A model generated the notes under the pieces. That model was not told the DNA's origin. It saw only the letters and a program-made list of their open reading frames with translations, and searched no databases. A DNA stretch of 64,000 nucleotides from Alphaproteobacteria bacterium (lineage in GTDB: Bacteria > Pseudomonadota > Alphaproteobacteria > Micavibrionales > Micavibrionaceae): contig JAUHVY010000001.1 of the NCBI GenBank assembly GCA_030424975.1, positions 741,093 through 805,092 of the forward strand, written 5' to 3'. The stretch's first letter is position 1. Each line of letters opens with the position of its first letter. This document shows, in pieces, positions 51,385 to 60,647 of this stretch. Both the position numbers and the translations under genes were made by a program.

Positions 51385-52161
51385 ATGAACCTTTTATCGC
51401 GTGCAACCCGCTATTTAAATCATTTATTTAACAAGATTTGCCTTGTTCCTCCGATATTTCCGTTTTTACTATTTGGCACGTTTTTTGTTTTGCCCGTTCC
51501 ATTCCATTATCTTTTTCAATCACCACAGATTTATACAAATCACGTTTTCGCCGCCGAGGCCTTTAGCATACCAATCATCAATAACATTCTGCTCGCTATC
51601 CATATTGCGGCGGCTGTTCCGGCTATATTAACGGGTCCGTTCCTGTTTATTGCACCGTTCCGCAAAGCCTATCCGCGTATCCATATTTTATGCGGTCAGA
51701 TATATATTGCCGGCTGCCTCATCAGCGCCCTTACCGTTTTACCACTCGCGATTGTAAATAATCCCGGTACACCCGCGGCGTATGGTTTTACGCCCATGGC
51801 CACCTTGTGGTTTACGTTTTCATATCTGGCCTATACATCCGCAATTCGCAAAAATTACGTTGCACATCGCCGCTGGATATTCCGAAGCTATGCCATGACC
51901 TATGCCTTTGTTCATGTCAACATGACATGGAAGCTGATCCTGCCGTTCGAATATATGAGCCATGATGCCATCAAAGTAATGCAAAGTATGGTCAGTTGGA
52001 TGTTCAATTTATTTCTCATCGAACTATACCTAGAGGCCACATCATTTAACGGGCGTTTCCTCGGCATAGGTAAATGGATCAAAAACTCGCTTCGTTTATC
52101 GCGTGATGATCGTATGTATCTCAGTCCTAAGCGTCCTCCTGCTCGTTTAAAAAAATCATAG
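51385..52161 (+). CDS. DUF2306-like multi-pass membrane protein
   Basis: TGPFLFIAPFRKAYPRIHILCGQIYIAGCLISAL, NYVAHRRWIFRSYAMTYAFV. Confidence 0.75.
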   Translation: MNLLSRATRYLNHLFNKICLVPPIFPFLLFGTFFVLPVPFHYLFQSPQIYTNHVFAAEAFSIPIINNILLAIHIAAAVPAILTGPFLFIAPFRKAYPRIHILCGQIYIAGCLISALTVLPLAIVNNPGTPAAYGFTPMATLWFTFSYLAYTSAIRKNYVAHRRWIFRSYAMTYAFVHVNMTWKLILPFEYMSHDAIKVMQSMVSWMFNLFLIELYLEATSFNGRFLGIGKWIKNSLRLSRDDRMYLSPKRPPARLKKS

Positions 52162-52164
52162 TCA

Positions 52165-52440
52165 TTATGGTTTTAAATCCAATAATTCGTTGTCGCTTTG
52201 CTCACCGCTAATAAAGTCAGGCAAGGGCTTTGCTTCACCTGCGGATTGCGGCTTAACATGCTGCTCGCCGGATAAAAACTGCGGGTTGTTGTAAATTTTC
52301 ACGCCGATCACAACAAACAGCATACCAACAAAGGTCAAAACAACCGTCATAAACGCAATATAGGCATAGTGAAATACACGCTCCATACCGTATGTGCGCT
52401 CTTCTGAAACATTCATCATCTTTGCGATCATATTGATCAT
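52165..52440 (-). CDS. Small single-TM hypothetical protein
   Basis: 91 aa, one TM segment; ATGA overlap with next gene. Confidence 0.6.
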   Translation of the reverse strand: MINMIAKMMNVSEERTYGMERVFHYAYIAFMTVVLTFVGMLFVVIGVKIYNNPQFLSGEQHVKPQSAGEAKPLPDFISGEQSDNELLDLKP

Positions 52441-52790
52441 TTCACATCACTTCGTGTTTCGCGTGTTTCTGTTACATATATAGCAGGCTCTTCCCACGGA
52501 TGGGCGGGAATCAAAACCTCGTTTAATATTTTATGCAGGGCGCGCTCATCCTTCAGGATTGAAAACTCCAATCGGCTTTCGGCACAACGCTCACGCGATC
52601 CGACCTGCCCCAATGTCGGGTTCGCACCGTTAATCGGGGTGAATTGCCCCGTACCGGGTTGTGAAAACCACAAGACATCCTTGTAATTCCCATAGGTCAG
52701 CAAACCACAATCACAGACCGCGGTAATCACGGACTCCAGATAATCTTCCGGTACAAATGTAACAATGCGATAACATTCCAGCATCCGCAT
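52437..52790 (-). CDS. NIF3/YqfO C-terminal-like (CutA-like) domain protein
   Basis: YRIVTFVPEDYLESVITAVCDCGLLTYGNYKDVLW...GQVGSRERCAESRLEFSI...IPAHPWEEPAIYV. Confidence 0.82.
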   Translation of the reverse strand: MRMLECYRIVTFVPEDYLESVITAVCDCGLLTYGNYKDVLWFSQPGTGQFTPINGANPTLGQVGSRERCAESRLEFSILKDERALHKILNEVLIPAHPWEEPAIYVTETRETRSDVK

Positions 52791-52795
52791 GGCGT

Positions 52796-53098
52796 TTATC
52801 CCTTTACCTCGTTTTGCAAAACACGCTCTACTGCCTTTGCAAATTCAATATCTTTTTCCGTTACCGTGTTGCCCGCATCATGTGTGGTTAAATGCAATGT
52901 CACACGGTTATACATATTTTCAATTTTCGCATGATGGTTCATTTTTTCCGATATCATCGCCACCTGCGTTAAAAACCCGAACGCCTCGGTGAAGTTTTTG
53001 AACTTGAATTCACCGATGAGAGCGTCTTCACCCACCGACCAATTTTCATGGTCTGTGGTGAAGGTTTGTATGTCTTTTAGTTCTAATGACTTATTCAT
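52796..53098 (-). CDS. Pterin-4a-carbinolamine dehydratase-like protein
   Basis: FKNFTEAFGFLTQVAMISEKMNHHAKIENMYNRVTLHLTTHDAGNTVTEKDIEFAKAV. Confidence 0.85.
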   Translation of the reverse strand: MNKSLELKDIQTFTTDHENWSVGEDALIGEFKFKNFTEAFGFLTQVAMISEKMNHHAKIENMYNRVTLHLTTHDAGNTVTEKDIEFAKAVERVLQNEVKG

Positions 53099-53328
53099 TG
53101 ATTTCCTTGCCAGTTTTTTTTAAAAAACTCAAAAATCAATATATATAATCCATAAATACTTCTGATTATTGTATAAATCCAAAACAATAAATAATGTGGC
53201 GTTACAAAAATTTCTGACCAATGATCGGTTACCCTGTCATCTGTTACTTCCAGGTTATAACGTATGATAAAGGGACTAATAATAGCCGTCATAATGCAAA
53301 AAAATGTCCACGCATTAAATTTATTCAT
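53095..53328 (-). CDS. Small hypothetical membrane protein
   Basis: 77 aa, two TM segments; overlaps neighbours by 4 bp on each side. Confidence 0.6.
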   Translation of the reverse strand: MNKFNAWTFFCIMTAIISPFIIRYNLEVTDDRVTDHWSEIFVTPHYLLFWIYTIIRSIYGLYILIFEFFKKNWQGNQ

Positions 53329-54800
53329 CCAACGCTACCCTCCAGGCTAATGCCGACAAGCTTTTGCGCTTCGACCGCGAATTCCATCGGCAAATGCTGC
53401 ATCACTTCGCGGGCAAAACCATTCACGATCAGGGCGATAGCCTCTTCCTCGCTCAAACCGCGTTGCATACAATAAAACAGCTGATCTTCGGAAATCTTTG
53501 ACGTTGTGGCCTCATGCCCCAAGGATGCGGTGTTATTACGGCTCTCTACATACGGAACGGTATGCGCGCCGCATTGGTCACCAATAAGCAAACTGTCACA
53601 AACAGTAAAGTTCTTCGCGCCCTCGGCATTTGGCAAAATCTTTACAATGCCACGATAGGTGTTATCGCTTTTACCTGCGCTAATCCCCTTAGAGATAATA
53701 CGGCTTTTTGTGTTCTTGCCGATATGGATCATTTTCGTACCTGTATCGGCCTGTTGACGGCCATTTGTGATGGCGACGGAGTAAAACTCCCCTTGCGATC
53801 CGTCACCTTTTAAAATGCAGGACGGATATTTCCATGTAATAGCAGAACCTGTTTCAACCTGCGTCCAGCTGATCTTTGAATTCTTGCCCTCACACAAACC
53901 GCGTTTGGTCACAAAGTTGTAAATACCGCCTGCGCCCGTTTCCATGTCACCGGGATACCAGTTTTGAACGGTTGAATATTTGATCTCCGCATCTTCATGC
54001 GCGATCAATTCAACAATCGCGGCGTGGAGTTGGTTTTCATCACGCATCGGTGCGGTACACCCTTCCAGATAGGAAACGTAAGAGCCTTTTTCCGCAATAA
54101 TCAATGTACGCTCAAACTGACCTGTATTCAGTTCGTTGATACGGAAATAAGTCGATAGCTCCATTGGGCAGCGTACGCCCTCAGGGATATAAACGAAACT
54201 TCCGTCCGTGAAAACCGCACTGTTTAAACAGGCGTGCTTGTTATCTGAATACGGTACAACCGAACCCATGTATTTTTTCACAAGCTCTGGATGCTCACGA
54301 ATGGCATCAGAGATCGAGCAAAAGATAACGCCGTGCTTTTTAAGCTCTTCTTTAAAGGTGGTTGCAACAGATACGGAATCAAAGACCGCATCAACGGCAA
54401 CAGGTGTTCTGTTTTTCACGCCCGCCAGAATTTCTTGTTCGCGCAAAGGAATACCTAGCTTTGCGTATGTATCAAGTAGCTTAGGGTCTACATCATCCAA
54501 GCTCTCAGGTGCGTTTTCCAATGATTTCGGTGCGGCATAATAATATGAATCTTGGTAATTGATCGGCTCAAAATCTACCTTTGCCCATTCAGGCTCGGGC
54601 ATTTTCAACCAATGATTATACGCTTTTAATCGGCGCTCCAGCATCCATTCCGGTTCTTTTTTCTTCGCAGAAATGAAACGAATGGTGTCTTCGCTCAAAC
54701 CTTTAGGCGATTTTTCCGTTTCAATATCCGTTACGAACCCTGCCGAATATTTTCCGGCCATTTCTTCTACGGTTTGGATTGTTTCTTCTGTTGCTGCCAT
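53325..54800 (-). CDS. sufB: Fe-S cluster assembly protein SufB
   Basis: [60 protein letters not shown]. Confidence 0.97.
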   Translation of the reverse strand: MAATEETIQTVEEMAGKYSAGFVTDIETEKSPKGLSEDTIRFISAKKKEPEWMLERRLKAYNHWLKMPEPEWAKVDFEPINYQDSYYYAAPKSLENAPESLDDVDPKLLDTYAKLGIPLREQEILAGVKNRTPVAVDAVFDSVSVATTFKEELKKHGVIFCSISDAIREHPELVKKYMGSVVPYSDNKHACLNSAVFTDGSFVYIPEGVRCPMELSTYFRINELNTGQFERTLIIAEKGSYVSYLEGCTAPMRDENQLHAAIVELIAHEDAEIKYSTVQNWYPGDMETGAGGIYNFVTKRGLCEGKNSKISWTQVETGSAITWKYPSCILKGDGSQGEFYSVAITNGRQQADTGTKMIHIGKNTKSRIISKGISAGKSDNTYRGIVKILPNAEGAKNFTVCDSLLIGDQCGAHTVPYVESRNNTASLGHEATTSKISEDQLFYCMQRGLSEEEAIALIVNGFAREVMQHLPMEFAVEAQKLVGISLEGSVG

Positions 54801-54833
54801 AACTTATACTACCTTGTTTAATCTTGCGGCACA

Positions 54834-55241
54834 CTACCGAGTTACGATCATATGTTCCAGTGTTATATCACTTAAAACACCACGAATTGCGCGATTTACC
54901 TCACCCCATCGCCCTTGAACACTGCAACACGAAATGAGAGAGCAATCATTGTCAGCCTCATCAACACATGACGTCACCTGAACCGGACCATCTATTGCAC
55001 TAATTATACGTTCGATGGTTAAGTCTGATGCAGGCATTGCCAGTTTATAGCCACCATGTGCACCACGAACTGAAATAACGACATCGTTCTTCGCTAAAAT
55101 TTTTAGAACTTTAGCAATTGTAGGGGATTGAATATGTGTAAGATCAGATAAAGCGCTCGCACTCATGATTACATCACCTTGCTTTGCCAATTCCGCAAGA
55201 ATGACAACCGCGTAATCCGCAAGTTTTGAGACCTTAATCAT
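54834..55241 (-). CDS. Rrf2-family regulator (SUF-type)
   Basis: KVSKLADYAVVILAELAKQGDV, HTH, Cys residues CVDEADNDCSLISCCSVQGRW; immediately upstream of sufB. Confidence 0.93.
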   Translation of the reverse strand: MIKVSKLADYAVVILAELAKQGDVIMSASALSDLTHIQSPTIAKVLKILAKNDVVISVRGAHGGYKLAMPASDLTIERIISAIDGPVQVTSCVDEADNDCSLISCCSVQGRWGEVNRAIRGVLSDITLEHMIVTR

Positions 55242-55409
55242 TTTAACACTTTATATCGTACAAATTTCGTACCTGTTCTCTCATTCTTTACACTACATTT
55301 CAAGCTTAAAAATGACTAAAAATAACAAGTTATGCTCGATTTTTAATTTTGTGTCCTTTATAAATATATACTGTACATATAAGAAAAACATTATTTACCA
55401 GAGATTTAC

Positions 55410-57755
55410 ATGAAATTATACATCCCCGTTTTCTCGCTAACCCTATTGCTTAGTGCGACTTTACTGTTTGTTGTGCAGCCAATGTTCTCAAAAATGATTC
55501 TCCCCTTGGTTGGCGGATCACCACAAGTATGGAACACGGCAATGCTGTTCTTTCAGGTTTGCTTGCTTGGCGGATACGCATATGCGCACCTTACAACGAA
55601 GTTATTCGGCGTGAGAATACAGGCCATTATTCATGTTATTCTTCTAATCGTTCTCGGAATGGTCTTACCATTCGCGATTCCTGCTGGATGGCTTCCGCCC
55701 GAAGGCGGTGATCCGACGCTATGGCAATTATCGGTTATGGCTACCACTGTTGGAGGACCATTCTTTGCCCTTTCGGGCTCCGCCCCTATGTTCCAAAGAT
55801 GGTTTTCAAAAAGCGGTCATAAGGATTCGGATAACCCTTACTTCTTATATGGGGCGAGTAACCTTGGCTCCATGTCATCCTTATTGCTTTACCCGTTCCT
55901 GATTGAGCCTGTCCTAACCCTGAAGGAACAAGCAAATTTCTGGGCCATGGGCTATGCTGCACTTGGGTGTATGACTATTATTTGTGCGCTTATGGTTTGG
56001 TCAAAAGTTGGTAACAAAGATAAACACGGCGCAGAAAATACATCTGAGCAACCTGTCGAGAAAATCACAGGATCACAAAGACTAAAATGGATTATTTTAT
56101 CCTTTATTCCATCTTCGTTAATGTTGGGTGTAACATCATATGTTACGACTGATATTGCATCTGTTCCGCTTCTTTGGGTTATGCCCTTGGCAATATACAT
56201 CGGTACATTCATTATTGTATTTGCACGAAAACAGATATTTACAATCAACAGCTTAACTATTGCATTTGGTGTATCCCTTATCGCAATAGCCTTTAATCAA
56301 ATGGGCTTTGGTGAATCATTAAATACGCCAACAATCCCTATTATAATTCATTTTGTAGCGTTTTTCTTTGGGGCAACGCTTTGCCATCTGGCTTTGGCAC
56401 AATCCAGGCCATCCGCACAAAACCTAACTGAATTTTATTTAATCATGTCATTTGGTGGTGCACTTGGGGGATTTTTCAATGCTATTATCGTTCCAAACAT
56501 TTTTATTCTACCGATTGAATACCCGCTCGTTCTATTAATGGCAGCACTAGTTCGTCATTCAAATAAAGAAGAAATGTATTTTGCTTCAGTTCAAAAGACA
56601 CTTAAGAAATCACCCGCAGACGTATTTTCTATTGAAAAATGTATGGCGCTTGTCGTTGCAATTTTAATTGGTGTCATGGCAACAATTGTAAATTCTGATG
56701 ATTTAAAGTTCATATGCGCAGCAATCGTATCATGTTTAGCCCTTTTCTATTTAATGCGTTTCAGGTGGGCGTTTGCTTTTGCTATAACAATTATTCTACT
56801 CACAAACTACGTGTACGTTCGATCCGAAGTACTACTACAGGACAGAAACTTCTTCGGTGTCATGCGCATTGTTCAAGACCCTGACGAGCGTTTCCTTATG
56901 CATGGAACCACTAATCACGGAACACAGCCAACCGTTCCGGGCAAAGAACTGACATTAACTTCCTATTATGGCCCAACCAGTCCTGTACGCGATGCCTATG
57001 ACATATATGACACACTGGACAGACCGCAGAATGTTGGTGTTATTGGCTTAGGTGTCGGAGTTTTGGCTTGTAAACAAAAGGACGGCCGTCACTATGACTT
57101 TTTCGAAATTGATAAGGACATTGCCGATATCGCAGAAGACCCGAAATATTTTACTTATTTATCCGGTTGCGGCAGCCCGTATGACATTATTTTGGGTGAT
57201 GGGCGCATTGGCTTACAAAAGCAACCAGATAAAAAATATGACATGATTATCGGCGATGCCTTTAGCTCCGACAGTATTCCAATTCATATTGTGACGAAAG
57301 AAGCCTTTGAGATGTATCTCAATAAGATTAAGGATGACGGAATAATTGTTATTCACATTAGTAACCGTCACCTTGATATAGAGCCTGTAATCACACTGAT
57401 AGGTGAAGCCATTGATGCTTTTGTATATGCAAAGGCAGAACTTGGTACTAAAATCGAAGGTACAGATATCGAAAGCTATAATGCGCATTATATTGCCATG
57501 ACCCGTAATCCTGATGTTGTTGAACAACTCAAAGCAAAAGGATGGAGTGAAGGCCGCAAGCGTGATGGCGTAAAAATGTGGACTGATGACTTCTCTAATA
57601 TAGTAAGTGTGCTTGAAACCAAAACACAACGTGACCGGTTAATCGAGGCATACAAGCGGAAAATGGCACGTGAGGAAGCAGAGGCAGATTCACAAAGTAA
57701 AGATGATACTGATGCTGATACTACACCTGCCGCAAAGGAAAATGAGGGGCAATAA
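55410..57755 (+). CDS. Fused membrane/spermidine synthase-like protein
   Basis: Multi-TM N-terminus, C-terminal methyltransferase-fold (YYGPTSPVRDAYD...GVIGLGVGVLAC...YDMIIGDAFSSDSIPIHIVTKEAFEMY). Confidence 0.85.
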   Translation: MKLYIPVFSLTLLLSATLLFVVQPMFSKMILPLVGGSPQVWNTAMLFFQVCLLGGYAYAHLTTKLFGVRIQAIIHVILLIVLGMVLPFAIPAGWLPPEGGDPTLWQLSVMATTVGGPFFALSGSAPMFQRWFSKSGHKDSDNPYFLYGASNLGSMSSLLLYPFLIEPVLTLKEQANFWAMGYAALGCMTIICALMVWSKVGNKDKHGAENTSEQPVEKITGSQRLKWIILSFIPSSLMLGVTSYVTTDIASVPLLWVMPLAIYIGTFIIVFARKQIFTINSLTIAFGVSLIAIAFNQMGFGESLNTPTIPIIIHFVAFFFGATLCHLALAQSRPSAQNLTEFYLIMSFGGALGGFFNAIIVPNIFILPIEYPLVLLMAALVRHSNKEEMYFASVQKTLKKSPADVFSIEKCMALVVAILIGVMATIVNSDDLKFICAAIVSCLALFYLMRFRWAFAFAITIILLTNYVYVRSEVLLQDRNFFGVMRIVQDPDERFLMHGTTNHGTQPTVPGKELTLTSYYGPTSPVRDAYDIYDTLDRPQNVGVIGLGVGVLACKQKDGRHYDFFEIDKDIADIAEDPKYFTYLSGCGSPYDIILGDGRIGLQKQPDKKYDMIIGDAFSSDSIPIHIVTKEAFEMYLNKIKDDGIIVIHISNRHLDIEPVITLIGEAIDAFVYAKAELGTKIEGTDIESYNAHYIAMTRNPDVVEQLKAKGWSEGRKRDGVKMWTDDFSNIVSVLETKTQRDRLIEAYKRKMAREEAEADSQSKDDTDADTTPAAKENEGQ

Positions 57756-57782
57756 CCCCTCATTTAAAGTTTCAAAAACAAC

Positions 57783-59360
57783 TTATTTTGTTGCTGAGAA
57801 CCGGATGTCTTTGTTTTTGCTTTGTGCATCATCCAGATGCCAAGCATTACGCGCCATGAAAACCGGATCATCATCGTGATCACGCGCAATAGAAGCTTGA
57901 TTTGCATCAATAAACTTCTTTAGAACCAAAGGATCTTCGGCCGTAATCCACCGCGCGGTATAAAGGCTTGTGGCCTCAAACTTCACAGGAATTTCGTATT
58001 CGCTACGGATACGGTCCTTCAAGACATCAAACTGTAGTGGGCCGACAACACCAACAACCCAATCAGGGTCACTGTAAGGTTTAAACACACGAGCCGCACC
58101 TTCTTCGGCTAGTTGCTCTAGTGCTTTACCTAAATGCTTCGCTTTCAAAGGATCTTCTGCGCGCGCACGCTGCATATACTCAGGTGCAAAGTTCGGAATG
58201 CCTGTAAAGACAAGCTCCTCCCCTTCGGTTAGAGCATCCCCAATACGTAAACCGCCGTAATTAGGGAGACCGATAATATCACCCGCAAAGGCTTCCTCCG
58301 CAACTTCGCGGTCCTGCGCCAGGAATAACTGCGGCGAATGAAGCGTCAGAGTCTTACCCGAACGTATGTGCTTTAGCTTCATTCCTTTACGAAACTTACC
58401 GGAGCAAATACGCATAAAGGCGATACGGTCACGGTGCTTCGGGTCCATATTCGCCTGAATTTTGAAAATAAAGGCCGTAACCTTATTTTCATCTGCCTTA
58501 ATCTCACGCGTTTCCGTTGTTTGTGTGCGCGGTGAGGGTGCAAAACGTGATAGCCCCTGTAGGAGTTCACGCACACCAAAATTATTAACAGCACTACCGA
58601 AAAACACAGGTGTTAAACCACCCTTCAAAAAACTCTCGAGGTTAAATTCAGGGAAAATTCCGCGCACAATTTCAACTTCTTCGCGTAATTTCTCTGCGTG
58701 CTCAGGCGATAGCAGTTCATCAATTTTTGGATCATCCAAACCATTACATTCAATGGCTTCGGTCAATGCCTCACCTTTTGTTCTTTCAAACAAGACAAGC
58801 TTATCCTCTAACAGGTTATAACACCCCTTGAAATCACGCCCCATACCGATTGGCCAACTGGCGGGAACTACTTCGAGTGCGAGCTTTTGCTCAACCTCGT
58901 CCAACAGATCAAACGGGTCCTGCCCGTCACGGTCCATTTTATTGATAAAGGTTACAATCGGAATATCACGTAGGCGACAAACCTCAAACAATTTCAAAGT
59001 TTGTGTTTCAATACCCTTGGCACAGTCCAAAACCATAATAGCACTGTCTACTGCAGTTAGCGTACGATATGTATCCTCGGAAAAGTCTTCGTGGCCGGGC
59101 GTATCAAGAAGGTTATACGTAACCCCCTCATTTTCAAATGTCATCACAGACGATGCAACGGAAATTCCACGCTCTTGCTCGACCTTCATCCAGTCTGAAC
59201 GCGCGCGCCGGCGCTCCCCCTTGGCCTTAACCATACCCGCCATCTGGATGGCACCACCAAAAAGCAACAGCTTTTCAGTCAGTGTTGTTTTACCGGCATC
59301 GGGGTGTGAAATAATGCCAAAAGTACGCCGTCCGGCGATGATATCTGATAATTGTGACAC
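57783..59360 (-). CDS. prfC: Peptide chain release factor 3
   Basis: RRTFGIISHPDAGKTTLTEKLLLFGGAIQMAGMVKAKGERRRARSDWMKVEQERGISVASSVM. Confidence 0.96.
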   Translation of the reverse strand: MSQLSDIIAGRRTFGIISHPDAGKTTLTEKLLLFGGAIQMAGMVKAKGERRRARSDWMKVEQERGISVASSVMTFENEGVTYNLLDTPGHEDFSEDTYRTLTAVDSAIMVLDCAKGIETQTLKLFEVCRLRDIPIVTFINKMDRDGQDPFDLLDEVEQKLALEVVPASWPIGMGRDFKGCYNLLEDKLVLFERTKGEALTEAIECNGLDDPKIDELLSPEHAEKLREEVEIVRGIFPEFNLESFLKGGLTPVFFGSAVNNFGVRELLQGLSRFAPSPRTQTTETREIKADENKVTAFIFKIQANMDPKHRDRIAFMRICSGKFRKGMKLKHIRSGKTLTLHSPQLFLAQDREVAEEAFAGDIIGLPNYGGLRIGDALTEGEELVFTGIPNFAPEYMQRARAEDPLKAKHLGKALEQLAEEGAARVFKPYSDPDWVVGVVGPLQFDVLKDRIRSEYEIPVKFEATSLYTARWITAEDPLVLKKFIDANQASIARDHDDDPVFMARNAWHLDDAQSKNKDIRFSATK

Positions 59361-59380
59361 GAGTCATTTAGCCTTTATAA

Positions 59381-59506
59381 TTACATAGAACCTTCTACGG
59401 CACGGCTAGCTTTACTCAAATCTTGTCCGATACCGTCCACAGTTGAGCAAGCAGAAAGTGATAAAACAGAAACACAAAGCAATGTGACAACAAAAATCTT
59501 CTTCAT
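59381..59506 (-). CDS. Entericidin A/B family lipoprotein (41 aa), not in the supplied ORF track
   Basis: Reverse strand reads MKKIFVVTLLCVSVLSLSACSTVDGIGQDLSKASRAVEGSM; lipobox LSAC and VDGIGQDLSKAS entericidin signature. Confidence 0.88.
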   Translation of the reverse strand: MKKIFVVTLLCVSVLSLSACSTVDGIGQDLSKASRAVEGSM

Positions 59507-59542
59507 ATTGATTCCTTTAACGATTTTCATGTTGAATAAAAC

Positions 59543-59890
59543 TTAGGTGATCATATCACCTTCGAACGGGTTTTCCATGTTTTTATCTTCGATTTCAATA
59601 ACCCATAGATCGGGGTCCCTACTCATCGCGCGCTGAATATACTGATCTGCCTCTATCTCTTCAACCAAATCTTTTTTTGTGGCATTCATCCACGATAACA
59701 CTCCATCAAGGTTTCTTTGCTGTATCAACAGCTTACAGACACCTGAAAGACCGTTAAGTTTTAGCAATATAGTCCCTGAATTTTGCTCACCCTTTTGCTG
59801 CACATAATAAAATATGCCCCTTGCATTAAGCGGCGATAATTGCGCATCAATCCATATATGGACAGGCAGGCGTGCTTCTTCTTCGTACAT
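59543..59890 (-). CDS. Conserved hypothetical protein (DUF1491-like)
   Basis: 115 aa; LPVHIWIDAQLSPLNARGIFYYVQQKGEQNSGTILLKL; family label from memory and uncertain. Confidence 0.6.
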   Translation of the reverse strand: MYEEEARLPVHIWIDAQLSPLNARGIFYYVQQKGEQNSGTILLKLNGLSGVCKLLIQQRNLDGVLSWMNATKKDLVEEIEADQYIQRAMSRDPDLWVIEIEDKNMENPFEGDMIT

Positions 59891-59899
59891 GATGATTAT

Positions 59900-60145
59900 T
59901 TAATGCAGGTGGCGCTCATTCACCCAACGCTCAACTGTTAAATGTTGAAGCTGTTTTGTATCCTCGGGGTGATGGTAACCATAAACAATACGCGCAGCAT
60001 CAAGAGCAACACAATTTGGACGCCCCGCATCGAGCAAGCTTTCATATGTGCGCATAACGGCCATATAACATTTACAATCGCTTGCTGCCTTTACCTCGGA
60101 TGCATCGACTTGGCTATTATCAATTTCAATTACTTTACAGGCCAT
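59900..60145 (-). CDS. Hypothetical protein
   Basis: 81-aa ORF in same-strand run with fur-family gene. Confidence 0.6.
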   Translation of the reverse strand: MACKVIEIDNSQVDASEVKAASDCKCYMAVMRTYESLLDAGRPNCVALDAARIVYGYHHPEDTKQLQHLTVERWVNERHLH

Positions 60146-60170
60146 AACTCAACTAACTTTTAATATTAAC

Positions 60171-60599
60171 TTATTTTTTCTTCAGCTTTTTGCCGTATAG
60201 CTCCAGACGGTGATCAACAAGCTCGTACCCTAACTCTTCGGCAATTTTGATCTTAAGGAGTTCAAGCTCTTCATTCTGAAACTCAATTACTTTTCCCGTT
60301 TCCAAATCAACCAGATGATGATGATGATCTTGGTTCAGCTCATAACGAGAGTAGCCTTCTTGGAACTCATGACGTGTAACGAGATCCAACTCATCTAAAA
60401 GCCCTAATGTACGGTAAACAGTTGCTATTGAAATGGATTTATCAAGTTTTTTTGCACGCTCATAAACATCTTCTACAGACGGATGATCTTTTGCACTACC
60501 CAATACTTCTAAAATCACTCTGCGTTGCCCGGTCATTTTTAACCCTGCATCAACACATCTCTGCTCAAGCTCTGTCATAAAAGCACTCCAAAAATTCAT
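60171..60599 (-). CDS. Fur-family transcriptional regulator
   Basis: GQRRVILEVLGSAKDHPSVEDVYERAKKLDKSISIATVYRTLGLLDELDLV, DHHHHLVDLETGKVIEF. Confidence 0.94.
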   Translation of the reverse strand: MNFWSAFMTELEQRCVDAGLKMTGQRRVILEVLGSAKDHPSVEDVYERAKKLDKSISIATVYRTLGLLDELDLVTRHEFQEGYSRYELNQDHHHHLVDLETGKVIEFQNEELELLKIKIAEELGYELVDHRLELYGKKLKKK

Positions 60600-60647
60600 G
60601 AATAATTATTTTATCATAAGGGTATGAACTGGTACGCGCAAGAACGT

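Noticed and set aside
58828-59388. 186-aa plus-strand ORF opposite prfC
   Set aside because: Fully antisense to a conserved GTPase gene; Ser-rich shadow translation.
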